Positions 9,467 through 19,800 of a stretch of DNA of 64,000 nt are shown piece by piece. Numbering within the stretch: the first letter of the stretch is position 1; each line of letters opens with the position of its first letter. The position numbers and the translations under genes were made by a program. The DNA comes from Lachnospiraceae bacterium (GTDB taxonomy: Bacteria; Bacillota; Clostridia; Lachnospirales; Lachnospiraceae), in NCBI GenBank assembly GCA_021201665.1, contig JAJQEO010000007.1, positions 1 through 64,000 of the forward strand. The letters are read 5' to 3'. The notes beneath the pieces are model-generated. The model ran no database searches. It was not told where the DNA came from and saw nothing but the letters and a program-made list of their open reading frames with translations.

Positions 9467-11173
9467 ATGGAGAGACTTCTTAACGCAGGACAGATGAAGG
9501 CGTGCGACGAATATACGATCCGGCAGATTGGAATTCCGTCCGCTGTGTTAATGGAGAGAGCAGCCCTGGCTGTCGTGGAAGAGATGAAAAAAGCCCGCCT
9601 GGATCTGTCGCGGGTTCTGGTAGTCTGTGGCTCCGGGAATAATGGCGGCGACGGATTTGCCATCGCGAGACTTCTTTGGCAGTCATGTGCTTCAGCCCGG
9701 GGTTTCTGCGGTTCAGCTTGGAAAAATCCTGGCGTGAACGGAAATTATCCGGCAGGAGCGGGTCACGTGACGGTTGCATTTGTCGGAAGAGAAGCCTCTA
9801 TGAGTGACGAAACCCGGCTGCAGAAGAAAATTTGTGAAAATCTGGGGTTAAAAACCAGCAGTAATTTCATGGATGCGGAATATACTGTTATAGTAGACGC
9901 GGTTTTTGGCATCGGGCTTTCGAGACCGGTGGAAGGACATTACGAGGAGGTAATCCACTGGGTTAACTCCCAGAGGGCGAAACGGGTAGCTGTGGATATC
10001 CCGTCTGGCATCAGCGCGGATGACGGGCGTGTGATGGGTGTCGCGGTGAACGCGGAGCTGACGGTGACCTTTGCGGCTCGCAAGATCGGGCAGATTCTTT
10101 ATCCGGGCGCCGCATATTGCGGACAGCTGATCTGCAGGGATATTGGGATTTGTACGGATGCAGAGAATCCGTTTGTTTTTACATATACAGAACACGATCT
10201 GGACAGGATTCCGGCGCGCAGCGCATATTCCAATAAAGGAACCTACGGAAAGCTTCTGCTGATCGCCGGCAGTGAGGGAATGAGCGGTGCTGCGGTGCTC
10301 TCGGCAAAAAGTGCTTTTCGTTCCGGATGTGGGATGGTGCGTATTTTTACACCTGAATGTAACCGGACGGTGATTCAGACCTGCCTGCCTGAGGCGATAG
10401 TCACCGCCTGGGATCCGCATGCTTCTGCAGAAGCTTCAGAGAGGCTTTTGAAAAACGCACTTGACTGGTCCGATGCCGCCTGCATCGGGCCGGGTTTGGG
10501 CACATCCTGCCAGGCTGCGTCACTACTGCAATTTACTCTCAGGCAATATGAGAGGCCTCTGGTAATAGACGCAGATGCTCTGAATCTCCTTGCGCTGAAT
10601 CGAGGAGAACAGGATGAACAGGGAGAACTGGAAGAACAGAAAGGACAGGAAGGACAGAAGATTGCCGGGAGTCTCTGGAGCAGTCTTGCCGGAATGAGCG
10701 GTAAACGGATTCTGACGCCTCACATCGGAGAAATGGCCCGTCTTACAGGGAAAGACAGAGCTTTGATAGCCAGAGACCTGATTGAGTCATCACGCTCCCT
10801 TGCCGAAGCGTGGGGCGTGGTCTGTGTCCTGAAGGATGCCCGGACTGCGGTATCTGACGGAAATCAGGTATACCTGAACACCTCCGGGAACGATGGAATG
10901 GCTGTCGCCGGGAGCGGGGATGTGCTATCCGGTCTGATCAGCGGCCTGCTCGCACAGAGGATGCCTTGCTTTGACGCGGCAGTGCTGGGAGTTTATCTGC
11001 ATGGACTCGCCGGAGACCTTGCGCAGAAGGAGCTTGGCTCTTATGGAATGATCGCGGGGGACATCGCGGAGCGTGTCGGCCAGGTGATGCGAACGACAAA
11101 GCCGACTTTGCACATATTGTCTGAGCGTTGTGGAGATCGGTGGAACTTAGGAGGAACGCATGAGCGTACATAA
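9467..11173 (+). CDS. nnr: Bifunctional NAD(P)H-hydrate repair enzyme
   Basis: Fused NAD(P)HX epimerase (N-terminal YjeF_N, about 1-235) and ADP/ATP-dependent NAD(P)HX dehydratase (about 245-555). It repairs hydrated NAD(P)H. The epimerase part shows GSGNNGGDGFAIARLL near 55 and DAVFGIGLSRPV. The dehydratase part shows KGTYGKLLLIAGSEGMSGAA, CIGPGLG, VIDADALN, LTPHIGEMARL and AGSGDVLSGLISGL. Two extra segments are seen: about 27 residues after IARLL, and a Gln/Glu/Gly repeat (GEQDEQGELEEQKGQEGQK) after DALNLLALN. The last codons overlap alr by 14 bases, so the two are translationally linked. Confidence 0.95.
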   Translation: MERLLNAGQMKACDEYTIRQIGIPSAVLMERAALAVVEEMKKARLDLSRVLVVCGSGNNGGDGFAIARLLWQSCASARGFCGSAWKNPGVNGNYPAGAGHVTVAFVGREASMSDETRLQKKICENLGLKTSSNFMDAEYTVIVDAVFGIGLSRPVEGHYEEVIHWVNSQRAKRVAVDIPSGISADDGRVMGVAVNAELTVTFAARKIGQILYPGAAYCGQLICRDIGICTDAENPFVFTYTEHDLDRIPARSAYSNKGTYGKLLLIAGSEGMSGAAVLSAKSAFRSGCGMVRIFTPECNRTVIQTCLPEAIVTAWDPHASAEASERLLKNALDWSDAACIGPGLGTSCQAASLLQFTLRQYERPLVIDADALNLLALNRGEQDEQGELEEQKGQEGQKIAGSLWSSLAGMSGKRILTPHIGEMARLTGKDRALIARDLIESSRSLAEAWGVVCVLKDARTAVSDGNQVYLNTSGNDGMAVAGSGDVLSGLISGLLAQRMPCFDAAVLGVYLHGLAGDLAQKELGSYGMIAGDIAERVGQVMRTTKPTLHILSERCGDRWNLGGTHERT

Positions 11174-12305
11174 TCGAATTACAGCATATATTCATATGGG
11201 GGCAATCGCGCAGAATCTGCGCGTGATCAAGGAAAATCTGCGGGTCGGCACGAAGATTATGGCCGTAATCAAGACAGACGGATATGGTCACGGCGCAGTT
11301 CCGATCGCGCGGATGCTGGAGCCGGATGAGGATATCTGGGGATATGCTGTGGCAGCAGTATCCGAGGCCAGGGAGCTGCGAAATGCGGGACTGAAGAAGC
11401 CGATCCTTGTGCTGGGATATACGTTTGCCGAAGACTATAGCTGGATGGCGCGGCACGGCGTCCGTCCGACTGTGTTCACCAGTCAGATGGCGCGGGAATT
11501 CGCCTGTGAGGCTTCTGCACAGATCCCTGGAGGATTCACATCGGGTAAAACCCCGGTACACCTCGCGGTCGATACGGGAATGTCCAGAATCGGTGTACCG
11601 GATACCCCGGAGGGTCTTGATGAAGCACTTTCAATCGCTCAGATGGACGGCCTTCAGATTGAGGGAGTCTTTACCCATTTTGCAAGGGCGGACGAGAAAG
11701 AAAAAAGCTCCGCCAGAAGTCAGATGGAGCGGTTTGCTGGATTTTGCGACAGTCTTAATGAACACGGCGTTACAGGCTTTATGCGCCATTGCTCCAACAG
11801 CGCAGGCATCCTGGAGCTTCCGAACGCGAATATGGATATGGTGCGCGCGGGGATCATCCTTTACGGAATCTATCCGTCTGATGAGATGGATCGGGAGAGA
11901 AATCATCTGTATCCCGTGATGGAGCTGAAATCTCATATCGTCTGCCTGAAACGGATTCCGGCGGGGACTCCGGTGAGCTATGGAGGGACCTTTGTCTCCG
12001 AAAAAGAAATGGAAATTGCCACCATTCCCACTGGCTACGGCGACGGTTATCCCCGCAGCCTGAGCAATCGGGGGAATGTCCTGATACGGGGAAAACGCGC
12101 TCGTATCCTCGGACGTGTGTGCATGGATCAGTTCATGGCGGATGTGACCGGTTTTCATGCTGAACTGCTCGACGAAGTAACCCTGCTGGGCAAGAACGGC
12201 GAAGAAGAGATCACGGTGGATGAACTGGGCGCTGTCTCAGGAAGGTTTCCTTACGAATTTGTCTGTGATATCGGAAAACGCGTACCTCGTGTATATATTG
12301 ACTGA
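11160..12305 (+). CDS. alr: Alanine racemase
   Basis: PLP enzyme interconverting L- and D-alanine for peptidoglycan. The 381 residues match the family. The PLP lysine is in AVIKTDGYGHGA (K38), and the second catalytic residue is the Tyr of VSYGGTF near 272. GTHFARAD-like THFARADE, TGYGDGYPR and GRVCMDQFM are also present. A small extra loop (QIPGGFTSGKT) lies before HLAVDTGMSRIG. GGAGG stands eight bases before the ATG, inside the end of nnr. The order alr followed by a MazF-type gene is also found in Bacillus. Confidence 0.97.
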   Translation: MSVHNRITAYIHMGAIAQNLRVIKENLRVGTKIMAVIKTDGYGHGAVPIARMLEPDEDIWGYAVAAVSEARELRNAGLKKPILVLGYTFAEDYSWMARHGVRPTVFTSQMAREFACEASAQIPGGFTSGKTPVHLAVDTGMSRIGVPDTPEGLDEALSIAQMDGLQIEGVFTHFARADEKEKSSARSQMERFAGFCDSLNEHGVTGFMRHCSNSAGILELPNANMDMVRAGIILYGIYPSDEMDRERNHLYPVMELKSHIVCLKRIPAGTPVSYGGTFVSEKEMEIATIPTGYGDGYPRSLSNRGNVLIRGKRARILGRVCMDQFMADVTGFHAELLDEVTLLGKNGEEEITVDELGAVSGRFPYEFVCDIGKRVPRVYID

Positions 12306-12455
12306 GTCCTAAGATAAGCAAATGGCTTCGTGCCGCATTGACAGATGATGCACAGGCTGCAGCTGATTTGTTCTTTGACCGAAAACCGGTACGTGTCAGT
12401 CAGGATTTTTGTCTCATAAAATCATGAATTTATGAATATACAAAGGATTTCTGGG

Positions 12456-12487
12456 AATACTTGAGTAATGAAAATACTTAAGTAATG
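12456..12487 (+). repeat. Two direct repeats before the MazF-type gene
   Basis: AATACTTGAGTAATG at 12456-12470 is repeated as AATACTTAAGTAATG at 12473-12487, a 17-base period. The second contains the perfect palindrome ACTTAAGT. Position 70-100 bases before the toxin start suggests an operator, but this is inference. Confidence 0.4.
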
Positions 12488-12556
12488 ATTATTAGAAAAA
12501 AGCTGAGAAGGCAAAACGACAGAACTTCAGAATTTTTTGTATAGGAGTGTGATTTT

Positions 12557-12973
12557 GTGAATATCCGAAGAGGTGATATCTATTATGCGGATTTGAGACC
12601 TGTGATTGGCTCGGAGCAGGGCGGTATCCGTCCGGTCCTGATTATTCAGAATGATGTCGGCAACCGGCACAGTCCGACCGTGATCTGCGCGGCCATTACG
12701 TCCAGAATGAATAAAGCAAAGCTCCCGACGCATGTGGAGATTGATTCCACAAGATATGAGATCGTAAAGGATTCTGTGATCCTTCTGGAGCAGCTGCGCA
12801 CGATTGATAAAAAAAGATTGAAGGATCGCGTCTGTCATGTAGATTATGAGCTGCTGGAGCAGGTAGACCGGGCTCTGAAAATCAGCCTGGAATTACAGAT
12901 TTTGCCACAGGAGGGCGTGCGGTCCCGCAGGCAGGCCTGTCTCGCATCCAATCATGCGGAGCTGCTTACATAA
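12557..12973 (+). CDS. MazF/EndoA-type mRNA interferase toxin
   Basis: Type II toxin of the MazF/PemK family, a ribosome-independent endoribonuclease in characterised relatives. The 138-residue protein begins [22 protein letters not shown] and contains [23 protein letters not shown] and [14 protein letters not shown], all family signatures. The start is GTG at 12557 with AGGAGTG upstream. About 25 residues beyond the usual end are extra. In Bacillus the antitoxin gene ndoAI lies just upstream. Here the 251 bases between alr and this gene hold no plausible antitoxin ORF, so the toxin seems solitary. Confidence 0.93.
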   Translation: MNIRRGDIYYADLRPVIGSEQGGIRPVLIIQNDVGNRHSPTVICAAITSRMNKAKLPTHVEIDSTRYEIVKDSVILLEQLRTIDKKRLKDRVCHVDYELLEQVDRALKISLELQILPQEGVRSRRQACLASNHAELLT

Positions 12974-13005
12974 GCTCCGCAGTTGAGAAGTACAGATAGT
13001 CACAC

Positions 13006-13130
13006 GTTATGCCCGCGCCACGCACCCCGCTGCGCGGGTTCTGCGTGCCAGTGACACGCGTTTTATGTCCCGATTTTCGTAGAAAATCGAGGACGCAGGG
13101 ACCGACCGAAGCGGAGCGTAAACCGGAGAG
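13006..13130. repeat. Palindromic intergenic sequence
   Basis: Nested hairpins: CACGCA/TGCGTG around CCCGC/GCGGG, then CGATTTTC/GAAAATCG, then a GGACCGACCGAAGCGGAGCG end that resembles the GACCGGAGCG edge of repeats at 23.8 and 28.7 kb. No gene is seen in the 12974-13284 gap. Confidence 0.5.
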
Positions 13131-13168
13131 AACAAGTAACTACAGATGATCAAAAAACAGATAGAACC

Positions 13169-13197
13169 TTGACGAACGAACCCGAAAATGGTATCCT
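13169..13197 (+). promoter_or_regulatory. Sigma-A promoter of yebC
   Basis: TTGACG at 13169-13174, a 17-base spacer and TATCCT at 13192-13197. Confidence 0.65.
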
Positions 13198-13284
13198 GTT
13201 ACAGGAAATGATGCAAAAGAGCGCAGAACATGCGGTTTCCGTGGTATCGTTTCATTTTATGAATTTGAAAAGGAGCAGGATGAT

Positions 13285-14013
13285 ATGTCAGGGCATTCTA
13301 AATTTGCGAATATTAAGCATAAGAAAGAAAAAAACGACGCGGCAAAAGGGAAAATTTTTACTATTATCGGACGCGAGCTTGCTGTAGCGGTGAAGGAGGG
13401 CGGTCCGGATCCGGCGAATAACAGCCGTCTCCGTGATGTAATCGCGAAGGCAAAGGCGAATAACATGCCGAATGACACCATCGACCGCGGCATCAAGAAG
13501 GCTGCCGGCGAGATGGGAAACGTTAATTATGAGTATGTGACGTATGAAGGCTATGGACCGGGCGGAATCGCGATTATCGTGGAGGCGCTTACGGATAATA
13601 AGAACCGTACCTATTCAAATGTCCGCAACGCATTCACCAAGGGAAGCGGCACGATCGGCACACAGGGGTGCGTCTCGTATATGTTTGATAAAAAGGGACA
13701 GATCATTATTGACCGCGAAGAGTGCGATATGGAGCCGGACGACCTGATGATGATGGCATTGGATGCCGGCGCGGAGGATTTTTCTGAGGAAGAGGACAGC
13801 TTTGAAATTCTGACCGATCCGGATGATTTCAGCCAGGTGCGACAGGCGCTGGAGGACGAGGGGATTGTGATGGCTTCCGCCGAGATCACAATGATCCCGC
13901 AGACCTACGTTTCACTGACGGATGAGACGGATATCAGACAGCTGAACCGTACATTGGACCTGCTCGATGATGATGACGACGTGCAGGCGGTATATACGAA
14001 CCTGGAAGAGTGA
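13285..14013 (+). CDS. yebC: YebC/PmpR family protein
   Basis: Widely conserved cytoplasmic protein of the TACO1/YebC family, described as a transcriptional regulator in some bacteria and as a translation factor for proline-rich stretches in others. The 242 residues are standard. It begins MSGHSKFANIKHKKEKNDAAKG, then GGPDPANNSRLRDVIAKAKANNMPNDTIDRGIKKA and YEGYGPGGIAIIVEALTDNKNRT. AGGAGCAGG lies just before the ATG. The next gene starts four bases after its stop, so both are probably co-expressed. Confidence 0.96.
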   Translation: MSGHSKFANIKHKKEKNDAAKGKIFTIIGRELAVAVKEGGPDPANNSRLRDVIAKAKANNMPNDTIDRGIKKAAGEMGNVNYEYVTYEGYGPGGIAIIVEALTDNKNRTYSNVRNAFTKGSGTIGTQGCVSYMFDKKGQIIIDREECDMEPDDLMMMALDAGAEDFSEEEDSFEILTDPDDFSQVRQALEDEGIVMASAEITMIPQTYVSLTDETDIRQLNRTLDLLDDDDDVQAVYTNLEE

Positions 14014-14017
14014 GAAT

Positions 14018-14794
14018 ATGGACGATTATCAGACAAGTATGGAAGGAACTCCCAGGCTTCTTGACTGCTGCGGCGGCAGGGTGATGGAGTATTTCCAGAA
14101 AAAGAACTATACAGATGCGTTTCAGACGATGTATCAGGAGAACATCTCTGTTTTTGACGCAATTGAAAAGCATTACAAGACTGAGGAAGGCGGAGAAAAA
14201 TTTCTGACAGAGCTGGCTGATGCTCTGACAGCGTATGCTCAGGAACAGCTTGACGCTTGTACCCGCAAGAGTAAGAAGGAACACCTGCTGATGGATTTGA
14301 ATCTGACCATGGCTGTCTTTGTTCTGCCCATGGTACTGGAGTTCCATGGCGAGTCCTCCAAACCGCTCTCTGAAAGCATGGTCGCCTCCTGGAAACGGCA
14401 ATTTCCGAAGACTAATATCCAGGCGGCTGATTTTTCGACGATAGAGGCCGGCTTTCATAAGACCTGGTGCTATATTACGACGGCAGTCTGCCGGACATTT
14501 GGAAAGCCGGACGACTGCTATGAGCTGGCCACTCTGCGGGATTACCGGGATACCTATCTGGCCGAAAGCCCCGGCGGAGCGGAGCTGATTCTGGAGTATT
14601 ATGACAAGGCTCCCAGCATCGTGAAGCATATCGACCAGCAGCCGGACGCAGAGTCCATTTATCGTTCCATCTGGGACGAGTGGCTTTCCCCCTGCATTTC
14701 CATGATTGAGGACGGCAGGAAGGAAGAATGCCGTGAACACTATGTCGATATGGTGCATACGCTGCAAAAGGAATATTTTCACAGTGTGAAGTAA
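14018..14794 (+). CDS. CFI-box-CTERM domain-containing protein
   Basis: A 258-residue soluble protein with no known enzymatic function. Its C-terminal half has the CFI-box pattern: CYITTAVCRTFGKPDDCYEL, then LRDYRDTYL, GAELILEYYDKAPSIVK and a W at the end of the motif. This motif recurs at the end of diverse bacterial proteins. The N-terminal region is acidic and helical (YFQKKNYTDAFQTMYQ). The ATG at 14018 has GGAAGAG eleven bases upstream, overlapping the end of yebC; an upstream in-frame ATG at 13967 lies inside yebC and adds unconserved sequence. Family recognition is good, function unknown. Confidence 0.8.
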   Translation: MDDYQTSMEGTPRLLDCCGGRVMEYFQKKNYTDAFQTMYQENISVFDAIEKHYKTEEGGEKFLTELADALTAYAQEQLDACTRKSKKEHLLMDLNLTMAVFVLPMVLEFHGESSKPLSESMVASWKRQFPKTNIQAADFSTIEAGFHKTWCYITTAVCRTFGKPDDCYELATLRDYRDTYLAESPGGAELILEYYDKAPSIVKHIDQQPDAESIYRSIWDEWLSPCISMIEDGRKEECREHYVDMVHTLQKEYFHSVK

Positions 14795-14804
14795 AAAAGA
14801 CCGC

Positions 14805-14873
14805 AGCTGTGAAAATACTGAACAGCTAAAAAAGATCTTAGCTGTGAAAATACTGAACGGTTGAAAAAGATCT
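14805..14873 (+). repeat. 34-bp direct repeat, two copies
   Basis: Units at 14805-14838 and 14840-14873, each beginning AGCTGTGAAAATACTGAAC and ending AAAAAGATCT. The first part resembles the right end (CTGTGAAGGTACTGAACAG) of the MITE-like element at 62 kb. Confidence 0.65.
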
Positions 14874-14980
14874 CTGCAGGCTTCCGCAGATATACATAAT
14901 AATTCCCACTTCCGGGCATACTCTGATTCAGGACATCCAGATACGGAGCATAAGGATCAGGAAATTCCAGGAGGGAGAAT

Positions 14981-15685
14981 ATGGATATGGGTCATGTATA
15001 CAGGGATCAGGGACAGGATACAAAAAACACGCAGGACGTGGAAAAAGCGCGGCGCGAGGCCATCCGGGATACCGGGGAAGTATCGCTGCACGGAAGGATT
15101 CATCTGCTGACCGTTATCGGTGAAATCGAAGGGCATGACTGTCTTCCGGGCAATTCCAAAACAACAAAATATGAGCATGTGCTGCCGAAGCTGGCGGAGA
15201 TTGAGGCGGATCCTCGTATCGAGGGACTTCTGATTCTGCTCAATACCGTGGGGGGAGACGTCGAGGCGGGACTGGCGATCGCGGAAATGATCGCTTCCCT
15301 GAGCAAGCCGACCGTATCGCTGGTGCTTGGCGGCAGCCATTCCATCGGCGTTCCGATTGCTGTTTCTACCAATTATTCCTTCATCGTAAAGACCGGTACG
15401 ATGGTGATCCATCCGGTCCGCATGAACGGCACCGTGATAGGCGCGCCTCAGACCTATGATTATTTTAAACAGATGCAGGACCGCATTCTGGGCTTTATCA
15501 GCGACCATTCCAGAGCCTCCAGGGACCGGCTCGAGGAGCTCATGCTGGATACCGGGATTCTCACAAAGGATCTCGGAACGATCCTTGTCGGGCAGGAAGC
15601 CGTAAAGGAAGGATTGATCGACGAGATCGGCGGGATCGGGGAAGCGCTCAGGAAGCTTTACGAATTGACGAAAAGCAATCAATAA
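14981..15685 (+). CDS. ClpP-like serine protease (TepA family)
   Basis: Member of the ClpP/crotonase-fold group closest to TepA (YmfB), proteases of poorly defined substrate range found beside ftsK/spoIIIE in Firmicutes. The 234 residues show [36 protein letters not shown], the nucleophile Ser in [13 protein letters not shown], and VIHPVRM (catalytic His region), ending [22 protein letters not shown] stands six bases before the ATG at 14981. It lies two genes upstream of ftsK, the expected TepA context. Family is firm, role is inferred. Confidence 0.85.
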   Translation: MDMGHVYRDQGQDTKNTQDVEKARREAIRDTGEVSLHGRIHLLTVIGEIEGHDCLPGNSKTTKYEHVLPKLAEIEADPRIEGLLILLNTVGGDVEAGLAIAEMIASLSKPTVSLVLGGSHSIGVPIAVSTNYSFIVKTGTMVIHPVRMNGTVIGAPQTYDYFKQMQDRILGFISDHSRASRDRLEELMLDTGILTKDLGTILVGQEAVKEGLIDEIGGIGEALRKLYELTKSNQ

Positions 15686-15841
15686 AGATTTATTTAATAA
15701 AAATCAACCAGTGAAAATCGTGCGAGGGAAATCGTTTCGCATAACACTTCAAAATCTGACGATTTTGTCATTCATTTGTCGTCTGTGAGCTGCGCTGGCT
15801 GCCCATTCCGATAAATGAAACTGCGCGTCTCGGAGGCGGCC

Positions 15842-16717
15842 ATGACTATCTTTCAGTCTATATTACTTGGGATTGTACAGGGACTGACCGAGTTTTTGCC
15901 TGTCAGCAGCTCGGGTCACCTTGCCATATTGGAGAATATTTTCCATGTCGAGACGGACGGCGGCATGCTTTTTGATATTATGCTGCATATCGGGACACTT
16001 GCCGTCGTCTTTGTGGTGTATCGCAGAGATATCTGGAAAATGATCCGGGAGACTGTATTTATGATCGGGGATGCTTTTTACAATCTCCATATCTTTGCCC
16101 TTAATAAAATACATAAAACTTCTTTGAAATACAAAAAAATGATCCGCAACAGCTACCGGAAATTTGTACTGCTGGTACTGATTTCCACCATTCCGACAGC
16201 GGTGATCGGCTATCTCGGGAAGAAACTGATATCGGACGCCTCAGAGACGCTGCTGATCCCCGGGATCTGCCTGCTGATCACGGCGGTGCTGCTGCTGATG
16301 GCGGACACGGTGCAGGAAGGCTCGAAGCTGCCGCGTGACACAGTCAGCAGGGACGCCCTGCTGATCGGAGCTGCACAGGGGTGCGCGACGCTGCCGGGAC
16401 TTTCACGGTCAGGGACGACGATTGCAGTCTGCCTGCTCTGCGGTCTCGACCGGCGTTTTGCTGTAAAGTATTCATTTATCCTGTCCATACCTGCAATACT
16501 CGGTGCAGCTGTGCTGGAAATTGGAGACGTGATTGCGGAGCCTGTCAGTGCGCAGCAGGTGGGGGTTTATTCAGTGGGAATGATTTTCGCCGCGCTGGTT
16601 GGATATATTTGCATCAAGACCATGCTGGTGATTGTCCGAAATAAAAAGTTTATTTATTTTTCTGTGTATTGCGCAGTTGTTGGCGTGATCGCAATTGGGG
16701 CCCATTTTCTTCTGTAG
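15842..16717 (+). CDS. uppP: Undecaprenyl-diphosphatase (bacitracin-resistance type)
   Basis: Membrane phosphatase regenerating undecaprenyl phosphate, the lipid carrier for wall polymers. The 291 residues contain GIVQGLTEFLPVSSSGHLAI near the N-terminus with the catalytic Glu and Ser, and GAAQGCATLPGLSRSGTTI (second half-site, catalytic Arg). About seven to eight hydrophobic helices are visible. The start at 15842 has GGAGGC upstream and gives the standard N-terminus; an ATG at 15815 adds nine unconserved residues. It works in the same pathway as Alr. It ends close to ftsK. Confidence 0.95.
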   Translation: MTIFQSILLGIVQGLTEFLPVSSSGHLAILENIFHVETDGGMLFDIMLHIGTLAVVFVVYRRDIWKMIRETVFMIGDAFYNLHIFALNKIHKTSLKYKKMIRNSYRKFVLLVLISTIPTAVIGYLGKKLISDASETLLIPGICLLITAVLLLMADTVQEGSKLPRDTVSRDALLIGAAQGCATLPGLSRSGTTIAVCLLCGLDRRFAVKYSFILSIPAILGAAVLEIGDVIAEPVSAQQVGVYSVGMIFAALVGYICIKTMLVIVRNKKFIYFSVYCAVVGVIAIGAHFLL

Positions 16718-16757
16718 GATATTATGTTTGCTGTTCAAAGAGGCCCTGACACTTGCT

Positions 16758-16876
16758 GTCAGGCTGCACCGAAAGGCTTTTTCAGGTTATGGGTGCTGAA
16801 ACAGAGCTGGCTGGTACAAAAGATGAGGGAAAGTCAGGCTGCACCGAAAAGCTTTTTGCAGGTTATGGGGTTGAAA
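16758..16876 (+). repeat. 44-bp direct repeat before ftsK
   Basis: Unit 1 at 16758-16801 and unit 2 at 16833-16876 share GTCAGGCTGCACCGAAA and CAGGTTATGGG with single-base indels. The indels change frame between copies, which argues that this stretch is not coding. Confidence 0.7.
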
Positions 16877-16888
16877 GGGGAGTTAGGT

Positions 16889-19800
16889 TTGGCATCAAAT
16901 GCTGAAAAAAAGAAGACTGCGGCGGTAACGAAACAACCCTCCGCGCAGAAAAAGAAGGGGAATTCTACGAGCAGCCGCAGCAGGAGCAAAAAGACGGCTG
17001 CTTCTGTTTCTGATGAAAGAACATTTGTAAGCAGGTCGTCCTCCGGGCGCGCAAGGACCGGCGCCAGCTCCTCCGGGCGAGGCACGAGCAGCCTGGGGAC
17101 CGAAACAGATCTGCCTGTGCAGACCTCCCAGTATGGCGGCTCCTCTCTTTTCAGAGAAGCGGCACTGTGGCTGATACTGGCTTTTTGCATCTTTGTGTTT
17201 ATCAGCTTTTTTGGGATAGGCGGCTTTGTCGGCAGCATGTTCTCAGATATTTGCTTCGGTATTTTTGGAATCGCGGCGTGGGTGTTTCCACTGCTGCTGT
17301 TTTTGGCGTGCGCGTTCTGGATTTCCAACCAGGGGAGCCGTCTGGCAGCCATAAAGTTTGGTTCCTGCGCCCTGCTGTATCTTTGCATCTGCTGCTTTGC
17401 GGCACTGCTTGAGGGTGAGTATGGCGGAGTATATCAGATCGGAAAGCTTTATGCGCGCTGCGCGGCCGGAAAGCAGGGAGGCGGAGTGATTGGCGGCACA
17501 GTCTGTTATGTGCTTGCCCCGGCGCTAGGAAAATCAGGCACCGGTGTGCTGCTCGGAGTGTTTGCCCTGATCGCCCTGGTATTGATCTCTCAGAAATCGC
17601 TTCTGGGCGGGATGAAATCGAGAGGAGGCAGTCTCTGGCAGTCCGCGAAGGAATCTTCAACACGCCACAGAGACAAACGCAGGGAATCGGCCGCGGAACG
17701 CAGAGAAAGACGCAGAGAATCGGCTCGGGATCGCCAGGAAGAGGAGGGCGCAACAGCTGCGGACGATTACCAGAATGGATTCCGGGACGAAGGCAGAGAA
17801 ATGGCTGCGGAGCGCCGGGAGGAGCGTGAAAAACACGGAGAACGGGAACGTTCCGAGGTGGTCTGGGGCGGCCGCGCGAAAAAGTCCCCTCGCTGGGAAG
17901 ACTCTGAAGGAACGTGGGAGGTACAGAGGGAGCCTGTGCCTGTTTATCCGATTCATGAGAGCGTGATATACCCGGCCGCGGCAGAATACACTTCCGTGAG
18001 CCGAAAAGGCACGAAAGCAGCCAGTAAAACAGCTGCCGCAAAAGCGGCTCCTTCGGAGGACAAAGACCGCCAGCTGGATGTTTCTGTGATGTTTTATCCA
18101 CAAACGGAAACAAAAAGGAAACGCCGTCATGCGAGCGGTGTGACATTGAATACGAAGATTACGGGAAACAGAGAAGAACCCGCAGGGATGACCGAGATCC
18201 TTCCGGAATCCTATGAGCCGGATGATGAAACAAGCTTTATCGATCTGGAGGAAACCTGTCAGGGCGAAGCGGGTCGGGACGGGTTCGCTCCATCGGGGAC
18301 AGGGGCTAAATCAGAGAAAACCGGGACGTCTGTCTCCGCGCAGGATGGAATATTCTATCCGGATATGGGCGCACTGCATATTGAAGGCGAAGGACTTTCG
18401 GGTGAGGATACGACGGAAGCATTTGAAGAAAAAAGGCCAGGCGTAAAATCAGAGGAGGACAGACATTCCTTTACGAGGCTTGCTGAAGACGAATTTCCGC
18501 GCCTGGAGACGATTGACGGGCAATCCCCGAAAACGGGAGACGCTGGCGGGCATGTGAGTTCTTTCTCGGAACGGAACTCTGCCGGTACCGCGCAAAAAGC
18601 GCGGATAAAAACGAGCCAACGGGACTATTCGGAACAGCGGGAATCCCAGGAACCTGAGGAATCCAGGACTCAGTGGGAACAATCGGAATACCGGGAGAAT
18701 CAGGGACAGAGAGATCTTCAGGAACAGCGTGAACGCTCGAACCAGCGAGAAGAAACAGATCAGTCGGATCAGTCAGAACAGTCGGCGCAAAAGGGCTCCA
18801 GGATCAAACGCAATCCCCGCTCTTCAGAGCAGGAGATTGCGGAAGGAATCGCGTCGGTGGAAGCAGAAGCGGCTGAGGCTGCAAAAGCAGCACCTCCGGA
18901 ATATGTATTTCCGCCGCTGGAGCTTTTGAAAAAGGGTGCCGGTAAGTCGAAAAAAGGACAGGAGCAGGAGATCCGGCAGACTGCGGCCAAGCTGCAGCAG
19001 ACGCTGAACAGCTTTGGCGTCCATGCGACTGTGACCAACGTGAGCTGCGGTCCGAGTGTGACGCGCTACGAGCTGCTCCCTGAGCAGGGAGTGAAGGTTA
19101 GCCGGATTGTCTCCCTCTCGGATGACATCAAGCTGAACCTGGCCGCTGCGGATATCCGTATTGAGGCCCCGATTCCGGGAAAATCCGCCGTAGGCATCGA
19201 AGTACCAAACGCGGAGAACGGCACGGTGCCGCTCCGCGATCTGCTGGAATCGGAGGAATTTCAGAATCATAAATCAAAGCTGGCGTTTGCCACCGGAAAG
19301 GATATCGGCGGCAAGGTCGTGGTGTCTGACATCGCGAAGATGCCCCATCTGCTGATCGCGGGTGCCACCGGCTCCGGTAAGTCGGTCTGTATCAATACTC
19401 TGATTATGAGTATTCTTTATAAGGCAAAGCCGGACGAGGTCAAGCTTATCATGATTGACCCGAAGGTCGTAGAGCTGAGTGTTTACAATGGCATTCCGCA
19501 TTTGCTGATTCCTGTCGTGACAGATCCGAAAAAGGCAGCCGGGGCGCTGAACTGGGGCGTGGCGGAGATGACAGACCGTTACGCGAAGTTTGCCGAGGTA
19601 GGCGTCCGCGACCTGAAAGGCTATAACCAGAAAATAGAGGCTCTGGAAGATGTGGACGACCCGAACAAGCCGCAGAAGCTGCCGCAGATCGTGATTATCG
19701 TGGACGAGCTGGCCGACCTGATGATGGTCGCGCCCGGAGAGGTCGAGGATTCGATCTGCCGTCTGGCGCAGCTTGCGCGCGCGGCGGGCATTCACCTGAT

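Noticed and set aside
13169-13387. 72-codon ORF overlapping the yebC start
   Set aside because: Begins at the yebC -35 element and overlaps yebC in another frame; no ribosome binding site or similarity.
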